NCBI GenBank assembly: GCA_002928965.1
Contig: PERU01000033.1
Coordinates: 1-39,240 of the forward strand
Direction: 5' to 3'
Length of the DNA: 39,240 nucleotides
Source of the DNA: Methylomonas sp.
GTDB taxonomy: Bacteria > Pseudomonadota > Gammaproteobacteria > Methylococcales > Methylomonadaceae
Of this stretch, positions 16,744-27,853 are shown one piece after another (the stretch's first letter is position 1; every line of letters begins with the position of its first letter). Both the position numbers and the translations under genes were made by a program. The notes under the pieces were generated by a model, which saw only the letters and a list, made by a program, of their open reading frames with translations, was not told the origin of the DNA and searched no databases.

Positions 16744-17967
16744 TCAGGCGGCATCTTCAAACCAGCGCGGAAATGGATCGGGATAGTGGGACCAAAGGTC
16801 CGGACCATCGGCCAGTTCCGTATCGCTTAACAAGCAGGCATCCAGCTCACGCCGGACGCTGTCGGCATCCACATTCTGGCCGATAAATACCAACTCCTGT
16901 CGACAATCACCAAAAGGCTCGGCCCATTGGGATTGAATATCCGTCAAATACTCTGCCGGCCATTGCGGTTTGGGCACGGACGCCCACCAACGTCCAGCCA
17001 GTCCATGATGCATGACGCCGCCAGCTTGCGACCAACTGCCGGCGTGGTGTGGCCGGGAAGCCAACCAGAAAAATCCTTTGGAACGTAACAAGGTGCCGTT
17101 TTCCCATTCACCTTCGTGCAAATGTTGGTAAAAACGCTGCGGGTGGAAGGGTCTGCGGGCGCTGTAAACAAAACTGCTGATGCCGTATTCTTCAGTCTCT
17201 GGCGTATGTTCGCCGCGTAATTCCTTTAACCAGCCCGGTGCTTGTTCAGCCTTTTCGAATTCAAATAAACCGGTGTTCAGCACCTGATCCAGATCGACCT
17301 GCCCCATGCTGATGGGTTGAATGTTGGCTTCAGGATTCAAGCTGCGCAACACGGCCATCAGGTTGACCACTTCGTCGCTGCTGATCAGATCGATTTTGGA
17401 AATCAGAATCACGTTGGCAAATTCGATTTGGTCGACCAGCAAATCGGCGACATTGCGTTCATCCTCCTCACCCAACGATTCGCCGCTTTCCTTCAGGCTC
17501 AGTGCCTCCATATAATTGCGCATGAAATTGACCGCATCGACCACCGTTACCAACGTATCCAGTCGGGCGACATCCGAAAGACTTTGGCCGCTTTCATCAC
17601 GGAAGGTAAAAGTCTCCGCAATCGGTAACGGCTCGGCGATGCCGGTGGATTCGATCACCAGATAATCAAAGCGCCCCTCCCTGGCCAGATTGCCGACCTC
17701 GATCAACAAGTCCTCGCGTAACGTGCAACAAATGCAGCCATTGCTCATTTCCACCAGTTTTTCCTGCCCACGATTCAGTTGCACATTATTTTTAACTGTG
17801 GCGGCGTCAATATTGACTTCACTCATGTCATTGACAATCACCGCCACCCGCCGATGTTGGCGATTATTCAGGATATGATTCAGCAACGTGGTTTTACCGG
17901 CACCGAGAAAACCAGATAGCACGGTAACGGGTAGTTTGTAGAAATCGGCTTGATCTAATGCACTCAT
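16744..17967 (-). CDS. COG0523 (CobW/YciC/ZigA-like) GTPase, zinc metallochaperone
   Basis: This 407-residue G3E-family P-loop GTPase is thought to deliver zinc to client enzymes when zinc is scarce. Landmarks are the P-loop [11 protein letters not shown] (about 19-29), the metal-binding CxCC motif NGCICCTLR (about 76-84), the Walker B-like ESTGIAEP and the base-recognition loop SKID. A CobW_C domain follows (about 260-400, [15 protein letters not shown]). Length is normal for the YciC/ZigA subgroup. A Zur-like operator ends five bases before the start codon, so it should be induced by zinc depletion. It lies between the TonB receptor gene upstream and the DUF1826 gene downstream, all read leftwards. 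Confidence 0.92.
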   Translation of the reverse strand: MSALDQADFYKLPVTVLSGFLGAGKTTLLNHILNNRQHRRVAVIVNDMSEVNIDAATVKNNVQLNRGQEKLVEMSNGCICCTLREDLLIEVGNLAREGRFDYLVIESTGIAEPLPIAETFTFRDESGQSLSDVARLDTLVTVVDAVNFMRNYMEALSLKESGESLGEEDERNVADLLVDQIEFANVILISKIDLISSDEVVNLMAVLRSLNPEANIQPISMGQVDLDQVLNTGLFEFEKAEQAPGWLKELRGEHTPETEEYGISSFVYSARRPFHPQRFYQHLHEGEWENGTLLRSKGFFWLASRPHHAGSWSQAGGVMHHGLAGRWWASVPKPQWPAEYLTDIQSQWAEPFGDCRQELVFIGQNVDADSVRRELDACLLSDTELADGPDLWSHYPDPFPRWFEDAA

Positions 17968-17972
17968 AAAAC

Positions 17973-17985
17973 GTTATATTGTAAC
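17973..17985. promoter_or_regulatory. Zur-like operator before the COG0523 gene
   Basis: GTTATATTGTAAC on the plus strand (GTTACAATATAAC on the coding strand) matches the gammaproteobacterial Zur core GTTATAnTATAAC at all but one position. It sits immediately before the ATG at 17967, where a bound repressor would block transcription. The same core with two changes lies at 20274-20286. Confidence 0.72.
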
Positions 17986-18043
17986 AATCTGGGGCTAATA
18001 AAAAGGCACTGGTCAACGACTCAGTGCCCGGTCAATGCGTAAG

Positions 18044-20134
18044 TTAATAGCTTATTCTGAAACCAATCTCTGCACCGCGCCCAGCTTCCGGGGCAAAATT
18101 GCGCAAATACGAGGTGGCATTACGGATGTTTTGATCCAGCAGATTGTTGCCTTTGGCAAATACCATCAATTTGGCATCGTGATAAGCCTTGACTTGGTAA
18201 TTGACACCGACATTCAGCAGATAATATCCGGCTGTCGAGGTTTCGAATTCGCCCACATAGGGCTGGTCATCTGCACGGGTTAGCCGCAGATAGCTAGCCA
18301 GTTTGTCTTTGTGATAATCCAGTTGTAAACCGTAACGCAGCGGCGGCATCCGTGGCACATCGCCGCCGGATTTGAATTCACCGCGGGTGTAGTCGCTGAA
18401 CAACGTAAGTTCCAGCAAACCGTGATGATTTTCCATCATCGGCAGAATCAGCTTAGCTTCATAACCTTTGAATATGGCGTCGTTCTGACTGGTTTGCAGC
18501 ACAGGCACGCAATAAGTGGTATCACACTCATCGCCATGTCCTTCTTCATTGAGAAACTCGCCGGTGCGGCGTTGGTAGATGTAATCGCTGGCCCAATTAT
18601 GAAACACATCCAGCTCAGCGCGCAGCCAATCGGTGTTAAAGCGATACCCCAAATCCACATTATAAGAGGTTTCCTCTATCAGATTCTGACTACCGCGTTC
18701 CCAACTACGGGTAGCGTGATGGAAACCGTCGGACAATAATTCCTGAACTTGTGGCGCTCGGGACGAGCGGGTAACAGCCAGATTGAGACTGTTGCGTTCA
18801 TTCAACTTCCATAAGGCCGAAACCGAAGCACTGACCGGGGTATAACTGAAACTACTGGTGGTTTCCGGACGAATGTCGGTCTGTTCGACTCTAGTCCCGA
18901 ACTGATAGGTCACTGGACCGGCATCGAAGGATTCGACTGCAAAGACCCCGTAACTATGCACTTCTGAACGCGGTACGATAGTCTCGATTGCTGCGCCCTC
19001 ATGGCCATCTTCCTCGTGTTCATCCTCGCCATGGGCATGATAATGCAGTCCCAAAAAATCACTGGTTTGAGCCTGGAAACCCACCATACCGCGCACAGGC
19101 CCAATATCCTGATGCGTCAGTTCGACACGGCCCTCGTAGCTTTCGTTAGTAAATAAAGCGCCGGTTTGACCATTGGCAATTTCGGTATGCTGGTAATCGG
19201 TATAGCCCAGACGAGTGCGTAGCGCTTTGGCGAAACTGAATGGATTATTCAACTCGCTTTTAAAGTCATATTTTTTTTGGCGCATGGCGATTTGCACAAT
19301 CTCTTCGCCCGATCCATCCGGCGCAATACCGTAGTTGTTGTTCAAGGAATTGATCGCGCCGCCGGCAAAGCCGTTATCCCCCACCCAGGATAAACCAGCA
19401 GACCCGCTGATGGCTTCGGCGCCGGTGTTGCTTAAAGTGCCGTTCGAGTTGTCGATTACATCCAATTCCGGATCGATAACCGCGACTTTGGCGGTGTCGA
19501 TGGCACGCCCACCAATATCCATATCGTCACGATGCCGATAAAAACCGTCCAGGTGATAAGCAACGTTACCTTTGCTACCTTCCACCTTCATGGCTGTACT
19601 GGTCTCGTCACTGGTGGAATCGAAGCGCTGTTCAAGCGCGGCGCCAACCAGTTTGTCGAAGGTTTGACCGGGAATGCGATTATCAATGACGTTGACCACC
19701 CCACCAATGGCGCCGCTGCCATACAGTAGCGTAGCCGGACCGCGCAAGACTTCGATACGTTCTGCCAACAACGGCTCAACGCTGATAGCATGATCTGGGC
19801 TGATCGCTGAAACATCGTTACTACCAATGCCATTATTCAAAACTCGCACTCGCGGGCCGGCCTGGCCACGAATCACCGGTGTGCCGACACCCGGACCGAA
19901 TGACTGGCTGCTGATACCTAATTCATCCTTCAGGGTTTCGCCAATGCTGTGACCGGTTTTCATACGCAGCTCGTCATCACTCAGGATGGTGACAGGCACG
20001 GCCGATTCGGAACGTTTTTCCTGTAATGGGGCAGTGACAATGATGTCATCCAATTTGATGGCCATGGATTCTTCGGCGATCGCAGGCAAAGCCAGCGGGC
20101 CGGTTGCGATAAGTAATACGAGACTTTTGTACAT
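18044..20134 (-). CDS. znuD: TonB-dependent outer-membrane receptor, ZnuD-like
   Basis: This 696-residue outer-membrane receptor starts with a signal peptide (MYKSLVLLIATGPLALPAIA) and a TonB box (DDIIVTAP, about 29-36). The plug domain (about 45-150) includes PVIRGQAGPRVRVLNNG and EVLRGPATLLYGSGAIGGVV. A beta-barrel ends in the aromatic residue typical of the family (GFRISY). A His/Asp/Glu-rich loop (HYHAHGEDEHEEDGHEG, about 360-376) and a loop with two cysteines (GHGDECDTTYCVP) fit ZnuD zinc receptors, which bind zinc on such loops. A Zur-like box 140 bp upstream and the neighbouring COG0523 gene support zinc uptake. The gene symbol is by similarity of features, not proven. Confidence 0.88.
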   Translation of the reverse strand: MYKSLVLLIATGPLALPAIAEESMAIKLDDIIVTAPLQEKRSESAVPVTILSDDELRMKTGHSIGETLKDELGISSQSFGPGVGTPVIRGQAGPRVRVLNNGIGSNDVSAISPDHAISVEPLLAERIEVLRGPATLLYGSGAIGGVVNVIDNRIPGQTFDKLVGAALEQRFDSTSDETSTAMKVEGSKGNVAYHLDGFYRHRDDMDIGGRAIDTAKVAVIDPELDVIDNSNGTLSNTGAEAISGSAGLSWVGDNGFAGGAINSLNNNYGIAPDGSGEEIVQIAMRQKKYDFKSELNNPFSFAKALRTRLGYTDYQHTEIANGQTGALFTNESYEGRVELTHQDIGPVRGMVGFQAQTSDFLGLHYHAHGEDEHEEDGHEGAAIETIVPRSEVHSYGVFAVESFDAGPVTYQFGTRVEQTDIRPETTSSFSYTPVSASVSALWKLNERNSLNLAVTRSSRAPQVQELLSDGFHHATRSWERGSQNLIEETSYNVDLGYRFNTDWLRAELDVFHNWASDYIYQRRTGEFLNEEGHGDECDTTYCVPVLQTSQNDAIFKGYEAKLILPMMENHHGLLELTLFSDYTRGEFKSGGDVPRMPPLRYGLQLDYHKDKLASYLRLTRADDQPYVGEFETSTAGYYLLNVGVNYQVKAYHDAKLMVFAKGNNLLDQNIRNATSYLRNFAPEAGRGAEIGFRISY

Positions 20135-20469
20135 TCGCTTTAATACGATACTTTCTGTTATACGATCAGACTGACAGTAAACGTGACATCAGTTTTGTAA
20201 GTCAAGGCCTTGGGCCAAGACATACCAAAACATCACTTAACAAATTAAACCACTAAAGCCAGTCAACTAAATTGTTACTTTATAACATTACCAATCATTC
20301 TGTCCACTTCAATATCACAGACGCTGCAAAGCAGCCGTTTCAATTTAACCCAAAAAATCAAGTGTTATATGAATAAAGTCTTCCAGCTTGGCCGGAATGG
20401 AAAATAATGCGACAACGAGCTGAATAAACACCCAGTCGTTGCCGACTATATTGGCTGGAATGGCTCTGG
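20135..20469. other. 335-bp intergenic region upstream of the receptor
   Basis: It holds the Zur-like box at 20274-20286. A weaker GTTATACGAT-type half site lies near 20157 and the element AATACGAT is repeated around 20143. Apart from a 12-codon open frame at 20369, which I reject, I see no gene. Confidence 0.5.
20274..20286. promoter_or_regulatory. Zur-like operator upstream of the TonB receptor
   Basis: GTTACTTTATAAC, within TTGTTACTTTATAACATT, matches the Zur core GTTATAnTATAAC with two differences. It is 11/13 identical to the reverse complement of the box at 17973-17985. It lies 140 bp before the receptor start, suitable for repression if the promoter is distal. Confidence 0.65.
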
Positions 20470-20730
20470 TTAGTTAGGACAGCCTGCCATTTTGTATATA
20501 AAGTAGCCTTGCTGTTGAATACTGGCAATCACATCAGCTGGGGCGCTTTGACTGTGACAAAACCGACATTCATTACTGGAAACCAGGGCGTAGGTTTCAC
20601 CGATGGATGCCAACCACTGCATGGCATACTGAATGGCTTTTTGATCATCTTTTTCGGCAGTGAAAACATCAAAATGCATAACATGACCATCTGCCGCTTT
20701 TACATAGGTATCGTAAACGTGTATTTCCAT
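20470..20730 (-). CDS. DUF2024 family protein
   Basis: This 86-residue small soluble protein starts MEIHVYDTYVKAADGHVMHF and carries ECRFCHSQ and GYFIYKMAGC, all hallmarks of DUF2024. The function of the family is unknown to me. The CxxC within ECRFCHS and the final Cys could bind a metal or act in redox chemistry; this is inference. An AAGGG-type ribosome site precedes the ATG. It is on the same strand as the receptor gene but 335 bp before it, with a Zur-like box between. Confidence 0.82.
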   Translation of the reverse strand: MEIHVYDTYVKAADGHVMHFDVFTAEKDDQKAIQYAMQWLASIGETYALVSSNECRFCHSQSAPADVIASIQQQGYFIYKMAGCPN

Positions 20731-20802
20731 AATCAGCCCTTTCGATTAAACAAAATCAAGATTTTATCGTGACAAATGCCCACCGGATTTTGCTCAGAAT
20801 CC

Positions 20803-21162
20803 TCAACGTTGTTCATCGGCCATTTGCCGGTGATATCCCGCCATTTGCCTGCTCTCTTTGGCCGCTGCTTTAAGATCACGCACCATTGAAGATGCCTGAG
20901 TTTTTAAATCCTGTATCCTTTTACCGTACTTCCATGGGCGCGCCAGATACTCATCCAACATTTCCTGCTCTTCAATCGCATCGGCTTCCAGGGTACTAGC
21001 AATTTCCTCGTAATGATCCGCTAAACGATTATGCGCATCTCGACTATCTGCCGTCTGCACCGCTTTTGCCCAAGAGTGTGGTTTCGGGCCGTTATCTGTG
21101 GTTGCACAACCCGCCATTACAGTCATGGCAATCGATACTGCTAAAAGTTTGATTGGCTGCAT
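20803..21162 (-). CDS. Small predicted lipoprotein
   Basis: This 119-residue protein has a lipoprotein signal peptide: a charged start, a hydrophobic core (LLAVSIAMTVM) and the lipobox MAGC (Cys about 19). The mature part is helical, charged and rich in Ala, Glu and Lys, with HNRLADHYEEIA and YHRQMADEQR, and probably forms coiled coils. The second mature residue is Ala (CATTD), so Lol rules would place it in the outer membrane. I do not recognise a family with certainty. It is followed on the same strand by the DUF2024 gene 72 bp later. Confidence 0.72.
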   Translation of the reverse strand: MQPIKLLAVSIAMTVMAGCATTDNGPKPHSWAKAVQTADSRDAHNRLADHYEEIASTLEADAIEEQEMLDEYLARPWKYGKRIQDLKTQASSMVRDLKAAAKESRQMAGYHRQMADEQR

Positions 21163-21409
21163 GGATAGATCTCCCGATTATTTGCTGAGTGGATTAAGAT
21201 GGCGAGCGAACCCGCCATCGTCAAAAGTCTGCTAAAAATGCTACCTTGGCCGAAAGAGAACACAGCAGACTTAAAACAATTGTAAAAAGATATCTTATCG
21301 ATATCAAATTCTTTTAATTCATCTGCGTATAATTCCCGAAACTAATTGGCCTTGTCAGGACATCCAGGCAAACTCACCCCACACTCCATCAGCCTTTTCA
21401 TCACCCAAC

Positions 21410-22777
21410 ATGCAACCTTTAGCCTTTGTCGACCTGGAAACCACCGGCGCGTCCGTCAACCAGGACCGTATCACCGAAATCGGCATAGTCTTGGTTGATG
21501 ACGACGGCGTAAGGGAATGGAGCCAACTGGTCAATCCAGAAATACGCATCCCGGCATTCATTGAAAATATGACCGGCATTAGTAATCAAATGGTGGCGCA
21601 AGCACCGGTGTTTGCCGAGATTGCTGCTGAGGTTACGGAGTTACTGAAAGGGCGTTTGTTCATAGCCCACAATGCCCGTTTTGATTATTGCTTTTTGAAA
21701 AATGCTTTCAAGCGACTTAATGTAAACTTTCAGCCGGCGGTGTTGTGTACGGTGAAATTGTCCCGTAGCTTGTACCCGCAACATCACAAACATAATCTGG
21801 ATAGCTTGATTGAACGACATGACCTGAAAGCCAACGACAGACATCGCGCGCTGGCCGATGCACAATTGATCCACCAGTTTTGGCAACAGCTTTCCGGACA
21901 ATTTTCCGCGGAAGTATTGAGCAAAACCGTACAAAAACTGGTTAATCGTTCCAGTTTGCCATCTCACATTGATCCCATGCTGGTGCATGAATTACCGGAA
22001 ACGCCAGGCGTGTATTTGTTTTATGGCGAAAACGAATTACCGCTGTACATTGGCAAAAGCATCAATATCCGCCAACGGGTGCTGTCGCACTTTTCCGCGG
22101 ATCATCGTCACAACAAGGAAATGAGCCTGTCACAGCAATTACGCCGCATCGACTGGATTGAAACAGCAGGTGAATTGGGCGCCCTGCTCACTGAGGCCAA
22201 CCTGATCAAGCAATACACCCCGGTTTACAACCAGCGTTTACGCCGTAAAAACGCTTTATGCGCCTGGCAACTGCAACAAAACGGACAGCATCAGCACCCC
22301 GTATTGGCTTGGGCCGATGCGCTGGACTTTGGTCAGCAGGATAATCTGTATGGCCTCTATCACAGCCAACGCGACGCTCAAACCGCCCTGCGTGGCTTGG
22401 CCGAAAACCATCAACTCTGTTTGAGTATATTGGGACTGGAAAAAACCGCAAAAGATAAACCTTGTTTTGCCTACCAACTCAAGCGTTGCAAAGGCGCCTG
22501 CATGGGACAGGAGCAGCCATTGCAGCATGCGGCACGCTTGATGGCGGCAATGCGGCATCTAAAAATGACCAGCTGGCCGTATCCGGGGGCTATTGCCATT
22601 TGCGAAGCGCAAGATCGTCACATAGTCGACCATTGGTGTTATTTGGGCACGGCTAACAATCAACGGGACATTGAGACATTACTGGCTGCTGGCAGACCAG
22701 CATTTGATCGCGATACTTACATGATATTGAATAAAGCACTGAAAAAGGCCAGCGTGGAAATAGTGTCGTCTTATTGA
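21410..22777 (+). CDS. DnaQ-like exonuclease fused to a GIY-YIG (UvrC/Cho-like) nuclease
   Basis: This 455-residue two-domain DNA repair nuclease has a DEDDh 3'-5' exonuclease at about 1-170: FVDLETTG, an ExoII region AHNARFDYCFL and HRALADAQL. The GIY-YIG endonuclease spans about 200-290: PGVYLFYGENELPLYIGKS with Arg in NIRQRVLSHF and a later catalytic Glu in LLTEANLI. The C-terminal part (to 455) contains CFAYQLKRCKGAC, a cysteine cluster like that of UvrC/Cho. Such fusions are known in bacteria and are thought to incise damaged DNA and trim ends. It appears monocistronic on the plus strand. The start at 21410 gives a proper ExoI position; its ribosome site is weak. Confidence 0.9.
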   Translation: MQPLAFVDLETTGASVNQDRITEIGIVLVDDDGVREWSQLVNPEIRIPAFIENMTGISNQMVAQAPVFAEIAAEVTELLKGRLFIAHNARFDYCFLKNAFKRLNVNFQPAVLCTVKLSRSLYPQHHKHNLDSLIERHDLKANDRHRALADAQLIHQFWQQLSGQFSAEVLSKTVQKLVNRSSLPSHIDPMLVHELPETPGVYLFYGENELPLYIGKSINIRQRVLSHFSADHRHNKEMSLSQQLRRIDWIETAGELGALLTEANLIKQYTPVYNQRLRRKNALCAWQLQQNGQHQHPVLAWADALDFGQQDNLYGLYHSQRDAQTALRGLAENHQLCLSILGLEKTAKDKPCFAYQLKRCKGACMGQEQPLQHAARLMAAMRHLKMTSWPYPGAIAICEAQDRHIVDHWCYLGTANNQRDIETLLAAGRPAFDRDTYMILNKALKKASVEIVSSY

Positions 22778-22832
22778 AAAACTGAAATGCTGATGCATGG
22801 CATCGTTATTCTTTGTAAAGCAGCATTATCGC

Positions 22833-22866
22833 TGCCATAAACTGACAAAATTGTCAGTTTATGGCA
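22833..22866. repeat. Perfect 15-bp inverted repeat with 4-base loop
   Basis: TGCCATAAACTGACA, loop AAAT, then its exact reverse complement. It lies 55 bases after the nuclease stop and is followed by TTTGG, so it may act as a terminator for that gene, although the U-tract is short. A second ACTGACA...TGTCA motif follows at 22873-22886, suggesting a binding site or a small repeat element. Confidence 0.55.
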
Positions 22867-22984
22867 TTTGGACTGACATACTGTCATTCCCCCTAAGCCT
22901 AACAAACGTACCTTTAAAAACCATTTAACCATGGCATTAAACTTGCTTTAAAAAAGAATGTTTAACATTTCCAAGGTAATTTTT

Positions 22985-23215
22985 ATGCTATCAACACAAA
23001 GTTACTACGACATTTTAAAAGTAACCCGAGATGCGCCAGCCGCCGTGATTCAAGCAGCCTGTAAAGCGCTCATTCAATTGAATCACCCAGAAAGATTTGC
23101 CGGTAGAGAGGATGAAGCCGTTAAAATTGCGTTGTCATTACGGGAAGCCTGCGACACATTGACCAACCCTCTCACTCGCAGTCAGTATGACCACTGGCTG
23201 GAAAAGCAAAACTAA
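22985..23215 (+). CDS. Short degenerate J-domain protein (HPE in place of HPD)
   Basis: This 76-residue protein is essentially only a J domain: SYYDILKVTRDAPAAVIQAACKAL (helices I and II), NHPERF at the loop, and EACDTLTNPLTRSQYDHWL (helices III and IV). The HPD tripeptide needed to stimulate DnaK ATPase is HPE here, so classical co-chaperone activity is doubtful. I chose the ATG at 22985, which has AAGG nine bases before it, over an open frame reaching back to 22958. It is alone between the nuclease gene and the convergent desaturase gene. It might recruit rather than activate Hsp70, or be a regulatory J-like protein. Confidence 0.75.
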   Translation: MLSTQSYYDILKVTRDAPAAVIQAACKALIQLNHPERFAGREDEAVKIALSLREACDTLTNPLTRSQYDHWLEKQN

Positions 23216-23361
23216 ACCATCAATTCCAGGCAAAGCTATTTTTTGCATCAGTCAATACACTGTGCCGCTTTAAAACAATCATGGCAATCTCAACCAGCAT
23301 AAACCCGGTTAACACATTACACCGGGTCACTGACTAAAGGCCATATCAACAAGCTGACAAA

Positions 23362-24486
23362 TTACACTGACAACGGTTTTAACATGGAAGTTTTGCCCAC
23401 CATAATATCTGCCGCTTTCAACATGCGTTTAAACACAGATTCCTGACAGTACGGAATTTTATGTTTCTCGCATAAAGCTTTCACGTGTGGTTGTAATTTT
23501 TGATATTGGCTGAGCGGCAAATCCGGCCACAGATGGTGCTCGATCTGATAATTCAACCAGCCGTAAAAGAAATCGTTGACATTGGATCCGGTTGGATAAT
23601 TCACCGACCCCAAAATCTGCCGCAGATAAAATTCGCCTTTGCTATGCGATTTTTCATCGAACATCATCACGTCATCGCCAGCATGATTAGGGATCATCAC
23701 CAAAAAACTATGCATATTGGTGAAAATTTCCGCCAAAATGGAATTTATTAACACACTAAACGCAGCAAACGTACCCAGCGGCAAAAACAATAACGGCAAT
23801 ATCACAAAGCGATACGCTGTATAAGGCAACACACTTTGCAGCCACAACGCCCTTCCTTGCGGTGTAAAGAGGCTCCAGGCACCAAGACGAGTGGTTTCAG
23901 GCCTGGGCTTACCTTGCAGACGCGCAGCATTCAAAACCAATTCTTTATGGGTGCGAGGCGTGTAGTAAATAATTTTCCAGATGCCGGAAAAAAACGCCAC
24001 GATGGCATATCGCTGCCACATCGGCAGTTTGGATTGGCGTAACCATTCCATATTGTGCTGGGCATTATTGGGATCGGTTTCTTCACCCAAGTTGTAATGA
24101 TGCAATAAATCGTGTTCATGATGCCATCCGGCAGGGGTCATCCAATCGGGCCAATCCAAAAATCGCCGCCAACCTTTTGCAAATTTCTTGCTAGTGTAAT
24201 TTTTGTCCTGACCCTGCATTTTATCGAAGGCTTTATGCACGATAGGATGCCCAACCGCTGTCCAGCGGGAAAAATTCCCCTGACTGATCAACAATGCAGA
24301 AATCGGGTTAGGCATCAGCCAAGCTGTGCCGTAACCGATGAAGGTACAGGCTTTCCCCCAACGTTCCATCTTTTTCAGATGCTGAAAATCCTCTGGTCCA
24401 ATATCAACTAATGCTTGCTTATGCAGAACGGAAATGTCTTTGGCTAATTGCTCGCGGTCGACCGTCTGGTAACTAATTAAACTCAA
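23362..24486 (-). CDS. Membrane fatty-acid desaturase
   Basis: This 374-residue integral membrane di-iron enzyme would introduce double bonds into acyl chains. The histidine boxes are GHPIVH (about 79-84), HHEHDLLHHYN (about 122-132) and QIEHHLWPDLP (about 312-322), in the spacing of the FA_desaturase family. Hydrophobic segments lie at about 45-70 and 185-260, with FVILPLLFLPLGTFAAFSVL the clearest. Its third box QIEHH is typical of front-end or sphingolipid-type desaturases, but no cytochrome b5 domain is fused. It is a single gene on the minus strand; substrate position is unknown. Confidence 0.88.
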   Translation of the reverse strand: MSLISYQTVDREQLAKDISVLHKQALVDIGPEDFQHLKKMERWGKACTFIGYGTAWLMPNPISALLISQGNFSRWTAVGHPIVHKAFDKMQGQDKNYTSKKFAKGWRRFLDWPDWMTPAGWHHEHDLLHHYNLGEETDPNNAQHNMEWLRQSKLPMWQRYAIVAFFSGIWKIIYYTPRTHKELVLNAARLQGKPRPETTRLGAWSLFTPQGRALWLQSVLPYTAYRFVILPLLFLPLGTFAAFSVLINSILAEIFTNMHSFLVMIPNHAGDDVMMFDEKSHSKGEFYLRQILGSVNYPTGSNVNDFFYGWLNYQIEHHLWPDLPLSQYQKLQPHVKALCEKHKIPYCQESVFKRMLKAADIMVGKTSMLKPLSV

Positions 24487-24805
24487 AATGTGTCATCCAT
24501 TTAAAGGTTGGTGGGCGATTCATCAGGTAATGTCAAAGAGTCATACGTAAAATGCGTTACGACATGACTTATCAATAAATCTCGACCAATTAAGCTGCCG
24601 ATTTGACCGGGGCAACGTGCCGGTATTCGAAAATTTTTTGTATCTATTCAGCATTGATGAATGATCTCTTCTTCCTGAGCAAGAGCCCAGGATGAGGCGG
24701 AAACAAAGTTTTTAATTCAATACAACAACAAGCACATCAGATGGGATGTCGCAGCAAAACCTTTCATTTGCTGGAAACAACACCTGAAAAATGCAAGTCC
24801 TATTT
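24487..24805. other. 319-bp intergenic region between proB and the desaturase gene
   Basis: Both flanking genes are on the minus strand, so the desaturase promoter should be here. I see no clear terminator, operator or gene. Confidence 0.45.
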
Positions 24806-27313
<2,508 letters not shown>

Positions 27314-27330
27314 TTTCTAAACCTCGTATG

Positions 27331-27642
27331 TTATGCAGAAATGCCAGTAATCTGGATTTCTGTGTAATATTGACGATGCCCCATTTGTTTCATGTGGTGC
27401 TTACGTCTTCTGAATTTAATGATTCTGACTTTTTTGTGTCGACCTTGGGAAACCACAGTCGCAGTGACCTTGCTGCCTTGGACAAAAGGTTGACCTACTT
27501 TTACAGAGTCACCTGATTGAACCATAAGCACTTTGTCAAACTCTACGCTGTCGCCGGCGCCCAACTCAAGTTTTTCGATTTTTAAGGTAGTACCCTCTGC
27601 GACACGATACTGTTTACCACCTGTTTGAATTACCGCATACAT
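27331..27642 (-). CDS. rplU: 50S ribosomal protein L21
   Basis: This 103-residue protein starts [14 protein letters not shown], the exact L21 family start. The frame is open further to 27729 but the extra 29 residues are not L21; GGAG lies eight bases before the ATG at 27642. The 23S rRNA-binding C-terminus is seen in [21 protein letters not shown]. It heads the rplU-rpmA operon and is divergent from ispB, with the promoters in the roughly 210 bp between them. Confidence 0.97.
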   Translation of the reverse strand: MYAVIQTGGKQYRVAEGTTLKIEKLELGAGDSVEFDKVLMVQSGDSVKVGQPFVQGSKVTATVVSQGRHKKVRIIKFRRRKHHMKQMGHRQYYTEIQITGISA

Positions 27643-27853
27643 CAGCGCAAGCTCCATCAAGCATATATCTGTTAAAAGTGAACAGCGGATTATATTTTTA
27701 AACCATCCCCTAGTCAAACCAAAATTCAAGTCAATTGCTTTACCTCATACATAAAGCCTAATGATACTATTGACACTATGCTGGTTAGTAAATAGCATGA
27801 CCGGCATTTTACCCGAAGCCTTTTGCGCTACCGAACGAACCTTTAAACTACAC

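Noticed and set aside
20140-20175. GTTATACGATCAG as a third Zur box near the receptor start
   Set aside because: Only one half matches the core; the site at 20274 is far better.
20369-20407. Short frame MNKVFQLGRNGK that looks like the start of a single-strand binding protein
   Set aside because: It stops after 12 codons and no further SSB-like text follows in any frame.
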